Part shown: in pieces, positions 36,301 through 47,892 of the stretch
Layout of the letters: each line of letters opens with the position of its first letter
How positions within the stretch are numbered: the stretch's first letter is position 1
Made by a program: the position numbers and the translations under genes
Notes under the pieces: generated by a model
Told to the model about the DNA's origin: nothing
The model's input: only the letters and a program-made list of their open reading frames with translations
Database searches by the model: none
From: Muricea muricata
Taxonomy: Eukaryota > Cnidaria > Anthozoa > Malacalcyonacea > Plexauridae
Reading direction: 5' to 3'
DNA: 64,000 bases
Assembly: GCA_963855995.1 (NCBI GenBank)
Contig: OY979717.1
Location: 63,105,743-63,169,742, forward strand

Positions 36301-39300
36301 TCAGAACATAATAGTTAGCCATTAAAAAAAACACTTTTAACCATCAAGCTGCAATATGCCTTGCTCATGCCAAATGATATTACTTATCAAGGGGGGTATT
36401 GGCCACTGATGCTGATCGCATAGCATTTAAATGGCAGAAGCTGGCTCATGATATATTAGATGTATTCTTGATACTGTAGGTTATATAAACCATTCTAAAC
36501 TTTGTTAACACATACATGCCTTATGTTTAAACAGAGCATCCCTCCACACCTTTATAAACAAGAGGACATGCCTTTAACTCACTACATGAGTAACTTCTTT
36601 GGTGTCATACAGAGTAATAAAAACAAAGTAAGGCAAATTAGGTAGCATTGCACCTTAATAGGTTAAATTAGTAAGGCTGAGTGGAAATATAAAAAGTATA
36701 AGTTGCTGCTATAAATAACAGATTTATTAAACGTGTACCAGTGAATTTTATCATATATTGAGGGTTAGTCTTTGATTTATATATTCCCCTTAGCATAGGG
36801 AATATATCTATCAATATTCTTCTATATTATAGTGATTGAAATGACAGAGTTTAGATAAATTTGTGATGAGAACTCACGCTAATGTTCGTATGTCCCGACA
36901 AGGCTTTATAGTACACTGTATCAATAATTTTATTGAGCATGTGCACAGCACAGTTAGGCCAGCCATTTTTATATATTTAAATTTATGTAGGAATATAATA
37001 TATCATTGTGAATGCAAATTAATAAATAATAGTATTCACGTGAACTCAAGCAAGAACTTGACCGACAAGAGATACATATTAATATATTCACGAGGCAACT
37101 GGCCTACCTGACAGGAAAGTGATTACACGCTCGCAATTGCTGGGTGACAGAGAACTGCAACTGGGCAAAATTACACACAAACACTTCACGTTCGATGCCA
37201 CGCTTTGCTTTGTAATCGGCAGACAATGTCTCTTGACACAAACGCTTGATCTCTGACAGCTTTTTTGCTTTCTCGAAGAAAGATACTTGCTCGTTAAGCG
37301 TACAATTCAGGCGGTCTAATATAGCATTGGACGCCATCGTTGCAAATCAAGCTAAAGCACTTTGTACTTGCCATCATATAACATCGTTCATAACGCAGCA
37401 TAAGATTGCGCAACTGTATCTGACTGTAGCGAACTCTAGCCACTATAGCAAAAATGCGTTATTTTGATTGGTTAGATACAGTCTGACTATAGCAAATACC
37501 CCCCGCTGACTGTTGCAAAACTCATAGGAACCACCGCTGACTGTAGCAAAATCACCAAGATTTTGATCGCAGGCTTCCAACGAAACGTCATGATGTCCAT
37601 CTAAATGATGTTATTTAATGAAAGGCGAATGCCTAAAAAGCAGGCCTATTTGCGGGCTTTAAGGTCACTGGAAATCCCAGGAAAGCGACGAAACAATTTC
37701 ATAGACAACCTACTTCAAAAATTAGAATATAATAAGATCCAAAAATGATGGGAAAATGATAAAATTGGAATAAATAAGTATGAATAATTATTTCCAGAAT
37801 TAATTATGTAGAAAATAATTTTCGGAAAAGATTCTTCCGAAAAAAATCTGACTGTAGCATTTGCTACAGTTGCAATAGTCTAGATCCGCCCCTGCTAGCA
37901 CATCTGTTGTTGGGTTTTGAAGCCGGAACTACGTCACATTTTTAAACTTGCCGCTATGTTGGATGGCCTCACTTCAGCATCGATTGCTATAGATTTCTGC
38001 CACAGGATGTTTTGCTTTCGTTTCGAAATAAACGTTTTACGTTTCAAGATAAAAGCTTCCTAAAAATCAGTTTTTTAACAGAAACTATCTTGATTCACTC
38101 GTTGAGTGGGGCCAATCAACATGGCCGCGGATTTCAAAATTAAATACGACGTGCATGTTTCCGGCTTCAATTTTATTATGGGTTTTGTATCAAGCCTGTT
38201 TGCCACTTCAGCTGTATCGTAGCGAAACGTAGCGTATTTCATTGTTTCGCAAATAGTCAGGCTGGACTAATGATTTGGATACAATAGAATACGCTACGTT
38301 TCGCTACGATACGGTTGAAGTGGAAAAAATACCCCGACCCTCTGCGGAAACGTGCTACACAATACTTACAAATTCCCATTCAGCACATATATATGGACCT
38401 AGTAGAGAAGAAAGTTAAATCGTTTCGGTTACTATGATGCATATCTCCCATCTTAGTTAATAGTCATCTCATTCACGAAAGAAACTTGAGCCAAAGTTGT
38501 GGGAGAGTTTGTGAGAGTGAAGATCTCAATTATTTAGTGGTATAATCCGCGCAAAGTCACTGGTCGGAGTTTAAGTGGGAAAACGCAGTCAATATTGGAA
38601 GATTTTATTTTCGTAGTAAAATTTATTCGTAGTTTATTCGTAGTTTTAGTTTTCATAGTTTATCAAAAGAGTTGAATTAACAGCTAGGCCATCACTGCAA
38701 CTAAGATTGAAAGCATGTGAGCTGATTGGCAAAAAAATTTTTGGGAAATCTTAGTTGAAGTAAGAGTTATATATCTAGTATCATCTAATTAAATACCCAA
38801 GGTAAATAGTCGCGGTACATCAAAAACCGACTCAAAAATCTAAATAATAAATTATACCAACCAGGTCGTAGGATAAGCAAGAGGCCAGTCTCTTGAACTA
38901 ATTCAACAAAGCTCACAATATCTGCATCGCCGTCAAAGTTGAATGTTCCTTGTTCTGGTTCATGAACGTTCCATGCAATGTATCTATTGGTGATATTTAT
39001 GAATGATTAAGCCCACCATCATTAGTTCCGTCAAAAAATTTGCCCTAAATATAGCTTTAACATTACTGATTTAATAACAGTTTACTTTAACTAGTGCATT
39101 ATTAGGTATGCCAGTCAGTCAATCAGACAGAAGCGCGAGAGGCTCGTGAATAAATGAAAGTGATTTGGTTGGGATTATTTGTTTCGTTTGTGTGTAACAC
39201 AGAATACCGGTATATCCAAGATAGAGACTGTATATAAAATACTTCGAGCATACATACAACTACCTTCAAGAATATATAGCAGTCAAACGCGTGGGGCGGG

Positions 39301-40350
39301 GGAGGGTACAATTATAGAATACCAGTGCAGGGCGATAAACTGGCCAGGTATTCTATAACTACTCCGCGGGGGGCAAATTGAAAGCATCAAATGTTTGTTA
39401 AGTTAAGTCCCGATTTTAGTTTACGTATGTAAAAAACCTGAATAACATGTGGGTCCAGATACCTAAAAATCAAATTCTGGAGCTCATCGCAACTATCTTA
39501 GTCCACCATATGACCACGTTTGTTGTTTTTACTGCCTTATGTGGGCATAGCCGCATAGGAGGTTGTTTTAGCATAATTCTCACAACTAATTCTCCTTACT
39601 TTTCTTAAACAAAGGAAAACAAAGAAAGTTTATTATTGTCCACCATCTTGGTACTCTTAATCGATTTATATTTATGGGACATTAAAAGGACTAAAGTGCT
39701 TCTGATGAATAGTGAATAATCAATATTCTTTGGTTTTGTTTTTTGACAATTTGCTTAAAAAGAACTAAAAATCATGAAAAAACTCAAAAGTTTTTCATTC
39801 TTTTTCCGCTTCCCGCCTTCTCCCGCATCCCGCTCCATCTCCTGCCGCCCTTATTCTCCCGGGTTCCCGCCACCCTGTTCCGCTCCACCGATGTGTATTT
39901 CCCATCCGGGAAATTTACATACGGGACTTAAATGCGCCCTCTTTGTCGTTCGATTTTTTGGCAATTAAACATGAATATGACGTTCCAGTTCAATGAGCTG
40001 TAAAGAAGCCAATAATTAATATCGATTACTTGCCTGATTTGGGCATTTATCTACTAAATGTTAAGAAGTTTAATACACTAAATCCTAAAATAACACATGC
40101 AATATAATTTTTCTCACGTTTGAACAGCGTTCAGACCAGCAGCTTTAATCTTCAGTAATCTATCCTTCCAGTACGCGCGCGGTACTCGAAAATAATGCAT
40201 CCCAGCAGAAATATATCGAAACGGTTTGCCATCTTTCAGAAAACAATCGTTTTCATAATCGATCGTGAATGATCTAGCGTGAATAGGGTCAAAAATAATA
40301 CACAGTAGAACAAAAAGAATGAATCTTAGGCCTGTGATGTTTGCTGCCAT
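30336..40350 (-). CDS. GLB1: beta-galactosidase, GH35 lysosomal type (12 exons, 627 aa)
   Basis: Exons on the minus strand, 5' to 3': 40350-40118, 38983-38862, 38398-38370, 35203-35140, 34896-34878, 33814-33742, 33310-33130, 32758-32537, 32066-31861, 31662-31480, 31076-30738, 30548-30336. Phases close over 1884 bases. Hydrolyses terminal beta-galactosides in the lysosome. N-terminal signal peptide ([16 protein letters not shown]), then the TIM barrel with [10 protein letters not shown] and GGFPPWLL. Acid/base Glu184 lies in VENEYGSYF and nucleophile Glu264 in [15 protein letters not shown] (human Glu188 and Glu268). C-terminal beta domains include [14 protein letters not shown] and [18 protein letters not shown]. 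Exon 5 is only 19 bases; it was chosen because it alone restores phase and the EV-D-WFRVLLP junction. Introns 3, 5 and 6 contain MITEs or hAT elements. Could equally be a GLB1L paralogue. Confidence 0.93.
33508..33610. mobile_element. 100-bp palindromic MITE in beta-galactosidase intron 6
   Basis: TTAGCCAGTGCGCTAA at the left is mirrored by TTAGCGCACTGGCTA at the right. Too short to encode anything. Confidence 0.6.
34287..34779. mobile_element. hAT-type MITE with 8-bp duplication in beta-galactosidase intron 5
   Basis: Inverted termini TAGAGCTGTGCGGTT are flanked by the perfect 8-bp direct repeat CCCTAATG (34279-34286 and 34780-34787). Subterminal CGGTTCGG/CCGAAACCG motifs recur at both ends. 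There is no transposase, so it is a non-autonomous hAT derivative. Its left boundary is about 465 bases from exon 6 and its right is about 100 bases from the microexon. Confidence 0.88.
35590..37894. mobile_element. non-autonomous hAT element (5-bp duplication) in beta-galactosidase intron 3
   Basis: Ends CAGGGGCGGATC and GATCCGCCCCTG are flanked by the 5-bp direct repeat CTAGC (35585-35589 and 37895-37899). CAGGGGCGGATC termini with 5-bp duplications fit the hAT5 group. CTGACTGTAGC motifs recur near both ends (about 35620, 37425, 37485, 37510, 37540 and 37850), possible transposase-binding repeats. The 2.3-kb interior has only short frames. A minus-strand 77-codon one at 37104-37337 has no recognised domain. 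Confidence 0.82.
38203..38323. mobile_element. 120-bp palindromic MITE beside beta-galactosidase exon 3
   Basis: CCACTTCAGCTGTATCGTAG and CGAAACGTAGCGTATT are mirrored by AATACGCTACGTTTCG and TACGGTTGAAGTGG. It ends 47 bases from the donor side of the 29-base exon 3. Confidence 0.7.
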
Positions 40351-40434
40351 GTTTACTAACGACAGGTTGTGCTACCAACAAGGAACTAACACAGCATGTG
40401 ACATTTGCCTAAACGTCATAGAGGTCAGCCAGGG

Positions 40435-40569
40435 TTAGGCCTGTTTTAAAGGTTGTATTTCAGTCGCGTCAAATGAAATTCAAACAATAGATAATGAGGT
40501 TAGCCATCTCGTGACCTATCTTTTTATTTTATTTGACGCGACAGAATGCGACGTACAATACAGGCCTTA
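40435..40569. mobile_element. MITE upstream of beta-galactosidase
   Basis: TTAGGCCTGT at the left and ACAGGCCTTAA at the right, with an inner GTCGCGTCAAAT copy in each arm. It lies 85-220 bases upstream of the beta-galactosidase start codon. A related GTCGCGTCGAAT stretch occurs near 7465. Confidence 0.6.
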
Positions 40570-41029
40570 AGAAATCCGCGAACACAGGCGTAATTTGCGT
40601 TATGCCCAACGAAGTTATTTTGAAATCCTATCGATCGATGTCATGTAATACATACATAATATTGTCATGTAAACAGGCACAGGGTTAAGGGTTTACTAAA
40701 AAACCCGCAAATTATTGTAAATGATCTATTGCTAGAATTTCAATGACCTAGCACGAAGCTAAATGTAGAGTGCAAAATATTGACATGCTGCAATATTAAT
40801 TAAGTATTTGATTCCATTGCGTTTAAGAAATCACAGGTTTTATTCAGTTTATCCAGCATACAGGGTGTACATACGGGGACTTTTTGGGGACACCCAGTGA
40901 AAAGCCTCGTTTGCAATTGTTGACTTTTCATTCGTAAAATTAAGGATTTTGAGGTCTCAAATATTAGTTTAATTCAGTAGTTTTAGTCATATCTAATAAT
41001 TATTTCTAACCGTGACTCATCTGTTGGAA

Positions 41030-41975
41030 TCATATCAAAAGCCATAAAAAATTTCCGTCAATACTTACGACACACTGTTGGTGCAGAATATAGTAATGCC
41101 ACAGCAATCCGATGAAGTGGCCAAGACATGCACTCAGCACAAAGACGAAACGAGCTAACATTTGCCCAGGAAGAGTTGCCCAATAACAGGAAGCGAGGTC
41201 AATTCGGATGACCAGCAATACGATTCTGAATTGTTTGGCCAACAGTTTCACTTCCAATGCTGCCAAATGGTATTCGAAGTTGGAACAATACCGCATTGAA
41301 ATTTGTTGCTCCAAAATTAACTTCTTATTCATGACATCAACAGCTTGATATTGGTACAATGTTTGGTAGCTGGACATGCTTCTTTGGTATACTTCTGATA
41401 CTATTGTTCCAAGACATGACGCTAAACGAGATTCCGAGATAACGAAGGTACTGGATAAACTTCCTGATTGAATTTGAATTGACGATGTACCATCTCCCAG
41501 AGCAACAACTGAAATACCAGCTGTTCCATTGGTAAGATTAGTAGAGGAAGCAACTGCGAGTCGATCAAATGAACTCTCTATAGCTGCTCTTACCAACCTA
41601 TACCATTCAAACGATGGAAGGTTAACAGCGACAGTATTGTCAACGCCCGTCATAGTGAGCTTGCTCAAAAATTTGAAAATGTTATAACGTAGACATAATG
41701 CCTCAAATACCAGATTGTGGGCTTGTTGGATTGTTAAACCGTCAATTTGAGCGACAGTTCTTCCAGTGAGTAATCCAAGACCAGATTTTGAAAAGCCATA
41801 TGTTTGCAACAAGAGTGTAAGGTATATTGTTACTCATGATCAAACTCAAACTACCAGATCCATTTAATGTTCTAATTGAGGAAGCAACTTGTGGTATTGA
41901 ATACGCTAAAATTTGAGCGTCGTTGAGACCTCGAAATAAGAGGCGTTTCCACCCAGATACCATCTGAAATGGCAA
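41030..41975 (-). pseudogene. unidentified long ORF with one frameshift
   Basis: Two overlapping minus-strand frames (41975-41742 and 41812-41030) read as one protein of roughly 300 aa broken by a frameshift near 41815. The upstream end coincides with a good splice acceptor (TTGCCATTTCAG before 41964). The product is hydrophobic-to-mixed, with segments such as GWKRLLFRGLNDAQILAYS and NLPSFEWYRLVRAAIESSF, and no family is recognised. Codon use looks protein-like over more than 700 bases, which is exceptional here for non-transposon DNA. It could be a host exon, a coding part of an unknown element or an endogenised viral sequence; none can be chosen from this sequence. Confidence 0.4.
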
Positions 41976-42509
41976 ACAATAATTGATAGAAATTAAACTG
42001 ACCAGCTTGAGATACCTCTTGCGTTTCTAATTAAAAATTAAATTACGAGCTCCAGATTTCTATGCGGTGAAAGATAGCATTGTGCAAAAGCAAAATGTAG
42101 TAGAAAACGTCGGTCGGGCTATTTAACGTTTCCTCGTATATCTTTTGTAAAATCCTGTTTAGAACGGAAATTGTCAGAGGTGAAATTTCGACTTCTCGGT
42201 ATAACTATGAAGAAACGTTACGACTTCATCGACTCAGTAAATAAAAAATAATTGTAGTTTTCGTTTATTTGCAAAACGCGCGGCAGTCAGTAACATATTT
42301 AGTGGCCATATCATATTTGTAACATGAAAGTGGAGTGAATTCCGAAGAGAAAAATTTTTTAAGCTCCATAATAAAAACGAAAACTATGCACTAAAATGAG
42401 GCAAAGAGAAAATTTATTACTAAAATATACAGAAAATACGCAACAAGTAATTACTAGAAATACATTACATTGCAAGATTCATCTCTAGTCCAGCTCTATG
42501 CTTAGCTAA

Positions 42510-42754
42510 TAGAGAGCTTAGCTGGCGACGTTTTTGTCAACACGGACGGCAGCCGGAAGTAAGTTGCGTCGTTATAGATGGCGAATGATGGCGTCAGCCG
42601 TTCTTGTTTGAAATCAACAACGGCAGTCAGTCAACTTTCACGTTCATGATTTCAAACGAGAACGGCTGACGCCATCATTCGTCATCTATAACAACGCAAC
42701 TCACTTCCGGCTGCCGTTCGTGTTGACAAAAACGTCGCTTGCTTAAGCTCTCTA
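42510..42754. mobile_element. 245-bp foldback MITE
   Basis: Nearly the whole length is two inverted arms of about 110 bp. Each starts TAGAGAGCTTA and includes CGACGTTTTTGTCAACACG and ATGGCGTCAGCCGTTC. It lies just downstream (on the minus strand) of the exon at 42772-42867. Confidence 0.8.
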
Positions 42755-42771
42755 ATAAATGACAATGACTT

Positions 42772-42867
42772 ACCTCTGCCTACTTCTTTACTTGCTTGAT
42801 CTTGTATTTCCAGGCATCGTTCTTGATTCTCTTCCGTAACTACATCCATCGTAACACTTTCCATTTT
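42772..42867 (-). CDS. possible first coding exon of an unknown minus-strand gene
   Basis: Minus-strand ATG (MESVTMDVVTEENQERCLEI) followed by DQASKEVGR and a strong GTAAGT donor at 42771. Composition is protein-like and acidic. The next good acceptor downstream is at 41964, which opens the unidentified ORF; the phase from this donor does not match that ORF's longest frame, so the link is uncertain. No domain is recognised. Confidence 0.35.
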
Positions 42868-43704
42868 CCCAGATGATTTGTGATTTATAGCAAAGTTAAA
42901 TTGTTTCAAAACTGCTTTCCAGATCGATAGAAAGAAATTTGTAAAATTTGCAAAATGCAAAAAAATTACAGTAAAATTTCGTGTCGTGACTAATACAAAA
43001 ACAAAATATATCAATTCAGCTATAAAAGGTCGAACCAAACCAAACCAAACCAAACCGATACATAATGGCGGATGACTTTTTCATCTCAGAATTAGTAACC
43101 CTCAGCCCGGGCTTGGGGACAAAAGAGAAGAAATGTGAAAGATATATATGGTCCAATAATATATTGCGACACATCGTGCAGTATATTGTTTTTATGTAGT
43201 ATGGTATCAATAAAGTATAGACACTACATAGTCAGTTGTGCCAGTAACATATGAACCCATCGCGTAACGTTACATTTCAAGAGAATTGCATGCAGTGTAT
43301 GTGGTTATATAGGGTGTATAAAGAAAAATGCATTGTTCTAGGCATATGGCCTCAATATTTGTATAAGTACATAAATAATTATCTCGCAATTGGAAAGACC
43401 AGGCTTTTAACTTTTCAATGTCACCGTTTCTGTAAAATTTGAAGTAGATAACAATTGCCGGTCGAAATCGCATTTTCCCACCGTTGTGAATGTACTGAAA
43501 ATCTTAATCTGTTGAAATATACCTCAATCAGTAGAAATTTTTTAATCTGTGGAAACGATATCGTGTTTCTCAATTTTGCTTCAAATTTCACAAAAATATT
43601 GATAATCGAAAGCTAAAAGCCTGTAACGATATGATTTTCTAGATTAAATATTGAATTGCTGGAGCACTCCAAAGGTTGGTTAGTTTTTTATACATTTCGA
43701 TATA

Positions 43705-44192
43705 CTAAGGTAATTCCTCGTATATGGATTCTTTAGCGGACGCATCCCCAGACATCACGGTGACATAGCCTTTATCTGCGTCATCTTCAGGTTTGTTTCT
43801 TAATGAGGTATGCCTTTGGTCATCTTCATTTCCTCTTTCCTCTGAACTAACTTGCTTGTTTTTATGTATTAAACTTTGATAGTTTGCATCAATGGGAACT
43901 CTCTTGGAACTGTCTAGCTGTTGATATTCAGCAGGTTCTTCATAATCACTATTAGAAGAGGGTACCTGCGGAAGACTTCTCTGTACTGGCGTGTCCCCTT
44001 CGTAAGCTGCATTTTTTATGTTATTAATGCTTTGCGTGTTTTCGTTCGCACGTTTTCTTCCTGGTTTTCTTCGATACAGAAACCAACAAATTATTAACAT
44101 TACAACTATGATTACGACCATCGCAGCTACCACGATACCGATAATAACGCCAATGTTGTTGCCTGATGACGATGAACCTGGTCCAGGATCTT
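43705..44192 (-). CDS. last exon of a single-pass receptor with tyrosine-rich cytoplasmic tail
   Basis: An exon beginning at a splice acceptor (AAAACAG, just above 44192) and ending at the stop at 43705. It encodes a short Gly/Ser-rich stalk, a membrane helix (VIIGIVVAAMVVIIVVMLII), a basic stop-transfer (YRRKPGRKR) and a tail with many tyrosines in DYEEPAEYQQL, NYQSL, GYVTV and SIYEELP. SIYEEL matches the ITIM consensus and several others are possible SH2-binding sites. It therefore looks like the cytoplasmic end of an adhesion or immune-type receptor. Its extracellular exons lie upstream on the minus strand. The calcium-binding EGF exon at 51918-52040 is a candidate, but no continuous model was built. 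Confidence 0.7.
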
Positions 44193-44772
44193 CTGTTTTA
44201 TAAAACAAAAGAAAAGCCGCTCGTTTTATTACTCACACGAATTCATCTTATAAAAATCCGTAACAACAGTGCAAAAATCTGTAACAACAGAAGAACCAAG
44301 CAAATTTGACGTAGAAAAACGGGAGTGCAATTTTCTTAACAAAAAACAAACATGTTGGGTGAAATTTTGAGAGCGATTGCGGTCAAATTTTGCTGGGTTT
44401 TTAACGAACTCTATTCATTCAAATAAAATACATCACAATTGGGAAGTTCCGACTACTTTACACGTATTTTTCACGATGTTATGGGCATAAGTTTAAAGTT
44501 TTCAAGGAAGAATTGAAGGGGAGCGATCTCGATGTAAGTACAGTTGTATTGCGTGTATTCTTGTTTCGAATATTTCCTTTTATATTATTATTGGCGTCAT
44601 TGAAAAACTCACCCGTGCATGTTATTTCCAAATTGCACTCGAAACCATGCTATTACCTATACTTGTAGTTGGCAACTTTTTTGGTTATGGTAGTTTAATT
44701 CGTACCTCTGGTGTAGTACGCACTGATCTGGTACTTATCATTATTTATCTGATGACTGTAATTTAGGTACAC

Positions 44773-44988
44773 AAACTAGATTCATATTAATCTGATACTA
44801 CTGAGAACAATGAAAAATTCCTTGTCTCGAGCGGGATTCGGAATCGCATCTTCGTGTTGCGAGACCCTTGCTCTACCAATTGAGCTATCGAGCCAACTGG
44901 AATTGGTAGCGAGTCTTGTCCAATTTAAGTGCACAAATTTTTCGTTGTTCTCGATCTACAGTGTCAGATTAATATGAATCTAGTTTTT
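44773..44988. mobile_element. foldback element enclosing a tRNA-like sequence
   Basis: Arms of about 50 bp (AAACTAGATTCATATTAATC at the left, its complement at the right) flank the tRNA-like segment. No coding capacity. The structure suggests a MITE or SINE-like unit. Confidence 0.6.
44824..44894 (-). tRNA. tRNA-like sequence or tRNA pseudogene
   Basis: On the minus strand GGCTCGA and TCGAGAC pair as an acceptor stem (6 of 7). TAGCTCAATTGG matches the A box with a good D arm (GCTC/GAGC), and GATTCCGAATCC approximates the B box. The anticodon stem does not pair well (AGGGT against CACGA around a CTCGCAA loop) and the T stem has mismatches. It is therefore more likely a tRNA-derived repeat than a working tRNA. 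Confidence 0.4.
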
Positions 44989-46329
44989 CATATCTCTGAG
45001 GATGGTTCTAAAATAGAATCCAAACACTGCGCGTCCTCAGAGACAAGCGTTAAGTCGTCACAAAAAAATTTAGGTGCAAGTGTCTCAAATTTTAATGTCA
45101 CTGATTGTCTGAGTTATCCGTGGTTGTTACGACTTAGAGATTTGTTAGTATTGATTTGCTAAGCAGTGAGGTCGTCTAAATTACCATCGGTGCTTCTTGC
45201 TCAGATATCATTCTATTATATGCAGATGGCAAGTTCATTCCTTTAAAATTGTACGCCAAAAGTACTTTTGCTGAAGGTTCTAATATGCTTATATGTTCTA
45301 GGATATCATATTTAGAAGGTTGTAGCGCGCGTTATATGCTATTTTATTTTTTCGCTGTTGTTAAGTTAACAAGTAACGCTTATGTAGGCTGTTATACTTA
45401 CCATTAGCTAGTGAGACAAAACTCTGTATATTGTAATCCATCAGGTTTCAGCGACAACTATTTATTTATCGCGCACATGTGCATACAGTTTACAAAGATA
45501 AACTTGCTATATAACAGTGGAATTTCTTCATCTGATTCGAAAGAATGTGAGTTAGGTAGGAGGTAAATCCGAAGTATAGTCAAGCCAACACAACAAAAAT
45601 TTCCACGAGGAATTCCTTCGCTGAAGCTGTAATAAATGTATTCCATAGTGGCTCTGCAAAAGTTCTGAACCGGTGCTGCTCAGAAGAGTCGCACATTCAA
45701 GAAGTTTGGAGTGCACATGTTAAGGGCTCCAGCTACCAATGGCTGCTTGGTAGAACTTTGCTTTCTTACATAATTTCATCTTTTTGAAAGGGTAGGCAAC
45801 TATCTTCCACGTTGCCATGAAAACGGGTTTTTGTTTATTGTGCTTTGTTTCTTGGTTGTTTGCGGGCGGTTTGATTTTTTGCTGATCATATGTAAATCCA
45901 CAACCTAAGAGACTGGTAGCAAATTAAGGCCTGATCGCATAGCTATTCTAGACCACATTTTCCCTCACTGTTCGAAAACATTGCTATATAGAGCTGAAAA
46001 CACATCAAAGATTGACACTTTGTCTGTATTATATTTTATTTTCTTGTTTAGTGCTATCTGAAAGTAGTCTCTTAGAGATTATATTTTCTTTGCAATGCTA
46101 GAGGTAACAGAAAAGCGGAGATTTCGTGGCCAGAATTGATGGAATGTTGATACATCAAATTCAAACAACAACAATGTTTCATCTCTACGTGTGTATACAC
46201 CAGTGCTTGAAATAGCACCTGTACAAAAGGTAAGGAGTATGAATAATAAAAGAAGCGAGTATTTCGATGGGGCACAAAGCTATAGACTGATTAAGCTGTA
46301 AATTTTATTCAGTGCGTTTCAGCCTCTAC

Positions 46330-47892
46330 CTAATTGCCAATCTTGAGGAGTTGAAAGTAAGCGAAGACGAGGCCTGTAGATATGGGAATAGCTCTGTGAT
46401 CAATGGAGAGTGTTCCAAATGCGACGTTAAGATTCATCTTCAAACCTCTGGGAACAACAGCCAAGTGTGGAAACCCCAAAATGCATGGACACAAACAGGC
46501 GTATGGTTTACTCAGCAATGGAGATGGGTGTAGGAAGAGGACTATGTCAGCAGTTATGCACACATAACTGACATCTCTCTTCCAACACTCATCTCCATTG
46601 CTGAGTAAACCATACGCCTGTTTGTGTCCATGTCCTGTGTATGTCCATGTCTTGTGTCCACGTCCTGTGTCTTGTCACAACATTTTCAATAATCTCCCCG
46701 TTGCCATCATAAAGCTAGGGACCAACATGAACATGTTGCTGCACTGTATGTGGCTCATAAGAAAACTGTTGCGGAACAGTTACAGAAGGCGAGAAACAAA
46801 GGGTTTTCTCTTCATTGCTCGGATGAAACTGATGTCGCAGAAATTGCGGTGAGCTATGATGGGTACATGGTCCAAACGAGGACACGCAGCTAATTTTGGG
46901 GTTGGTTTTTGTCATCTCGGTTTAAACTGGCGAAGTGTTTGATTTCGATTTTGAGTCAAAGCTGTGCTCAGAGTGTTGTACATAAGCAAAGAAGGATCTT
47001 GGTGAAGATTCTGCTGAGTATGCCATTTGGTACGGTGGGCATAAAGGTGCAAGCAAACCCATGGAGTGCTTAATAGCCAAAAAGATCTGGGACAGATCTG
47101 AGGATAGTAAACTTACATTACAAATTTATGATCAGTGACGGTAACAGCAACTCCACAAGAACAAAAGAAGCAAATAGAATTTATGCGAAAGGCTATATAC
47201 TGACAGTTCTCTACCACACTTGTGAGATTAGTGACAACAAAGAGAGACATGAATACTGTCCACGAGAACCAGATAGCTGGTGCTCTTATGGGAGAGATGG
47301 TACTCTATAGAGAAAAAATCATCATTTACATGCTGTTTTCTTAGATTTCTTTTTATCTCAGTTTCAACGCCTCAGTGAGTATTCCCTGTTGCTCCGCTGT
47401 CTTTCTGGGTATTCACAGAATGCAAACGAAAGCCTCAACAGCCTTGTTTGGAACCGTGCCCCTAAACAGCGGTACAAAGGGGCTCATGTTGTGGAAATTG
47501 CTGTCATGTCTCCTGTCATGTCCTTCAATGCTGGTGCAGCCACCAAGCAAGATGTCATGAAGGCAGCTAACATTCCAGGCGGTCAATTTACCTTCGAGTG
47601 GCGTTCAGCAAAAGATAACACGAGGATGGTAGATTCGGTGAGACAGGCAGCAGCGAAAGTGAGAGAAAGGAGAAGGAAAAGAAGGCAAGCTAAGCTGGCT
47701 GCAAATAAAGAGGAATGCTCTTATGACAGCGGCATGTTTAGTGATGTGGATCCACTTGACTTTCACCCTTCATCATCATCTTCATCATCATCACAGGATC
47801 ATGAAGATGACTTTGACGATGAAGATGACTATCCGTTAGCTAGATTTGCTCATAATGATGAGTCTGATGACAGTGATGCCCGTGATGGGTGA
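46330..47892 (+). pseudogene. Mutator-like (MULE) transposase relic
   Basis: Plus-strand homology in several frames, in order: ACRYGNSSVINGECSKCD (46372-46425), then about 46790-47090 pieces that read FHCSDETDVAEIAVSYDG, GEVFDFDFESKLCSEC and SIWY/AIWYGGHKD-like segments. YSQNANESLNSLVWNRAPK follows (47400-47460), then a Ser/Asp-rich tail ending at 47892. The order matches Mutator-like transposase-domain proteins common in cnidarian genomes. Stops and shifts break it at least four times and a foldback sits at 46483-46632. The last 167-codon frame (47389-47892) is open, but it is only the C-terminus. Confidence 0.65.
46483..46632. repeat. 150-bp inverted duplication inside the MULE relic
   Basis: CATGGACACAAACAGGCGTA and TGGTTTACTCAGCAATGGAG are mirrored almost exactly across a centre near 46556. 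This is an inverted duplication of the transposase coding sequence itself, not an independent MITE. Confidence 0.7.

Noticed and set aside
39743-39968. Proline/serine-rich overlapping ORFs
   Set aside because: Located in a beta-galactosidase intron on the opposite strand, low complexity, no homology pattern.
43030-43055. (CCAAA)n run as a regulatory site
   Set aside because: A simple short tandem repeat with nothing to indicate function.
44824-44894. Functional tRNA-Ala gene
   Set aside because: The anticodon stem does not pair and the T stem has mismatches, so only a tRNA-like sequence is claimed.
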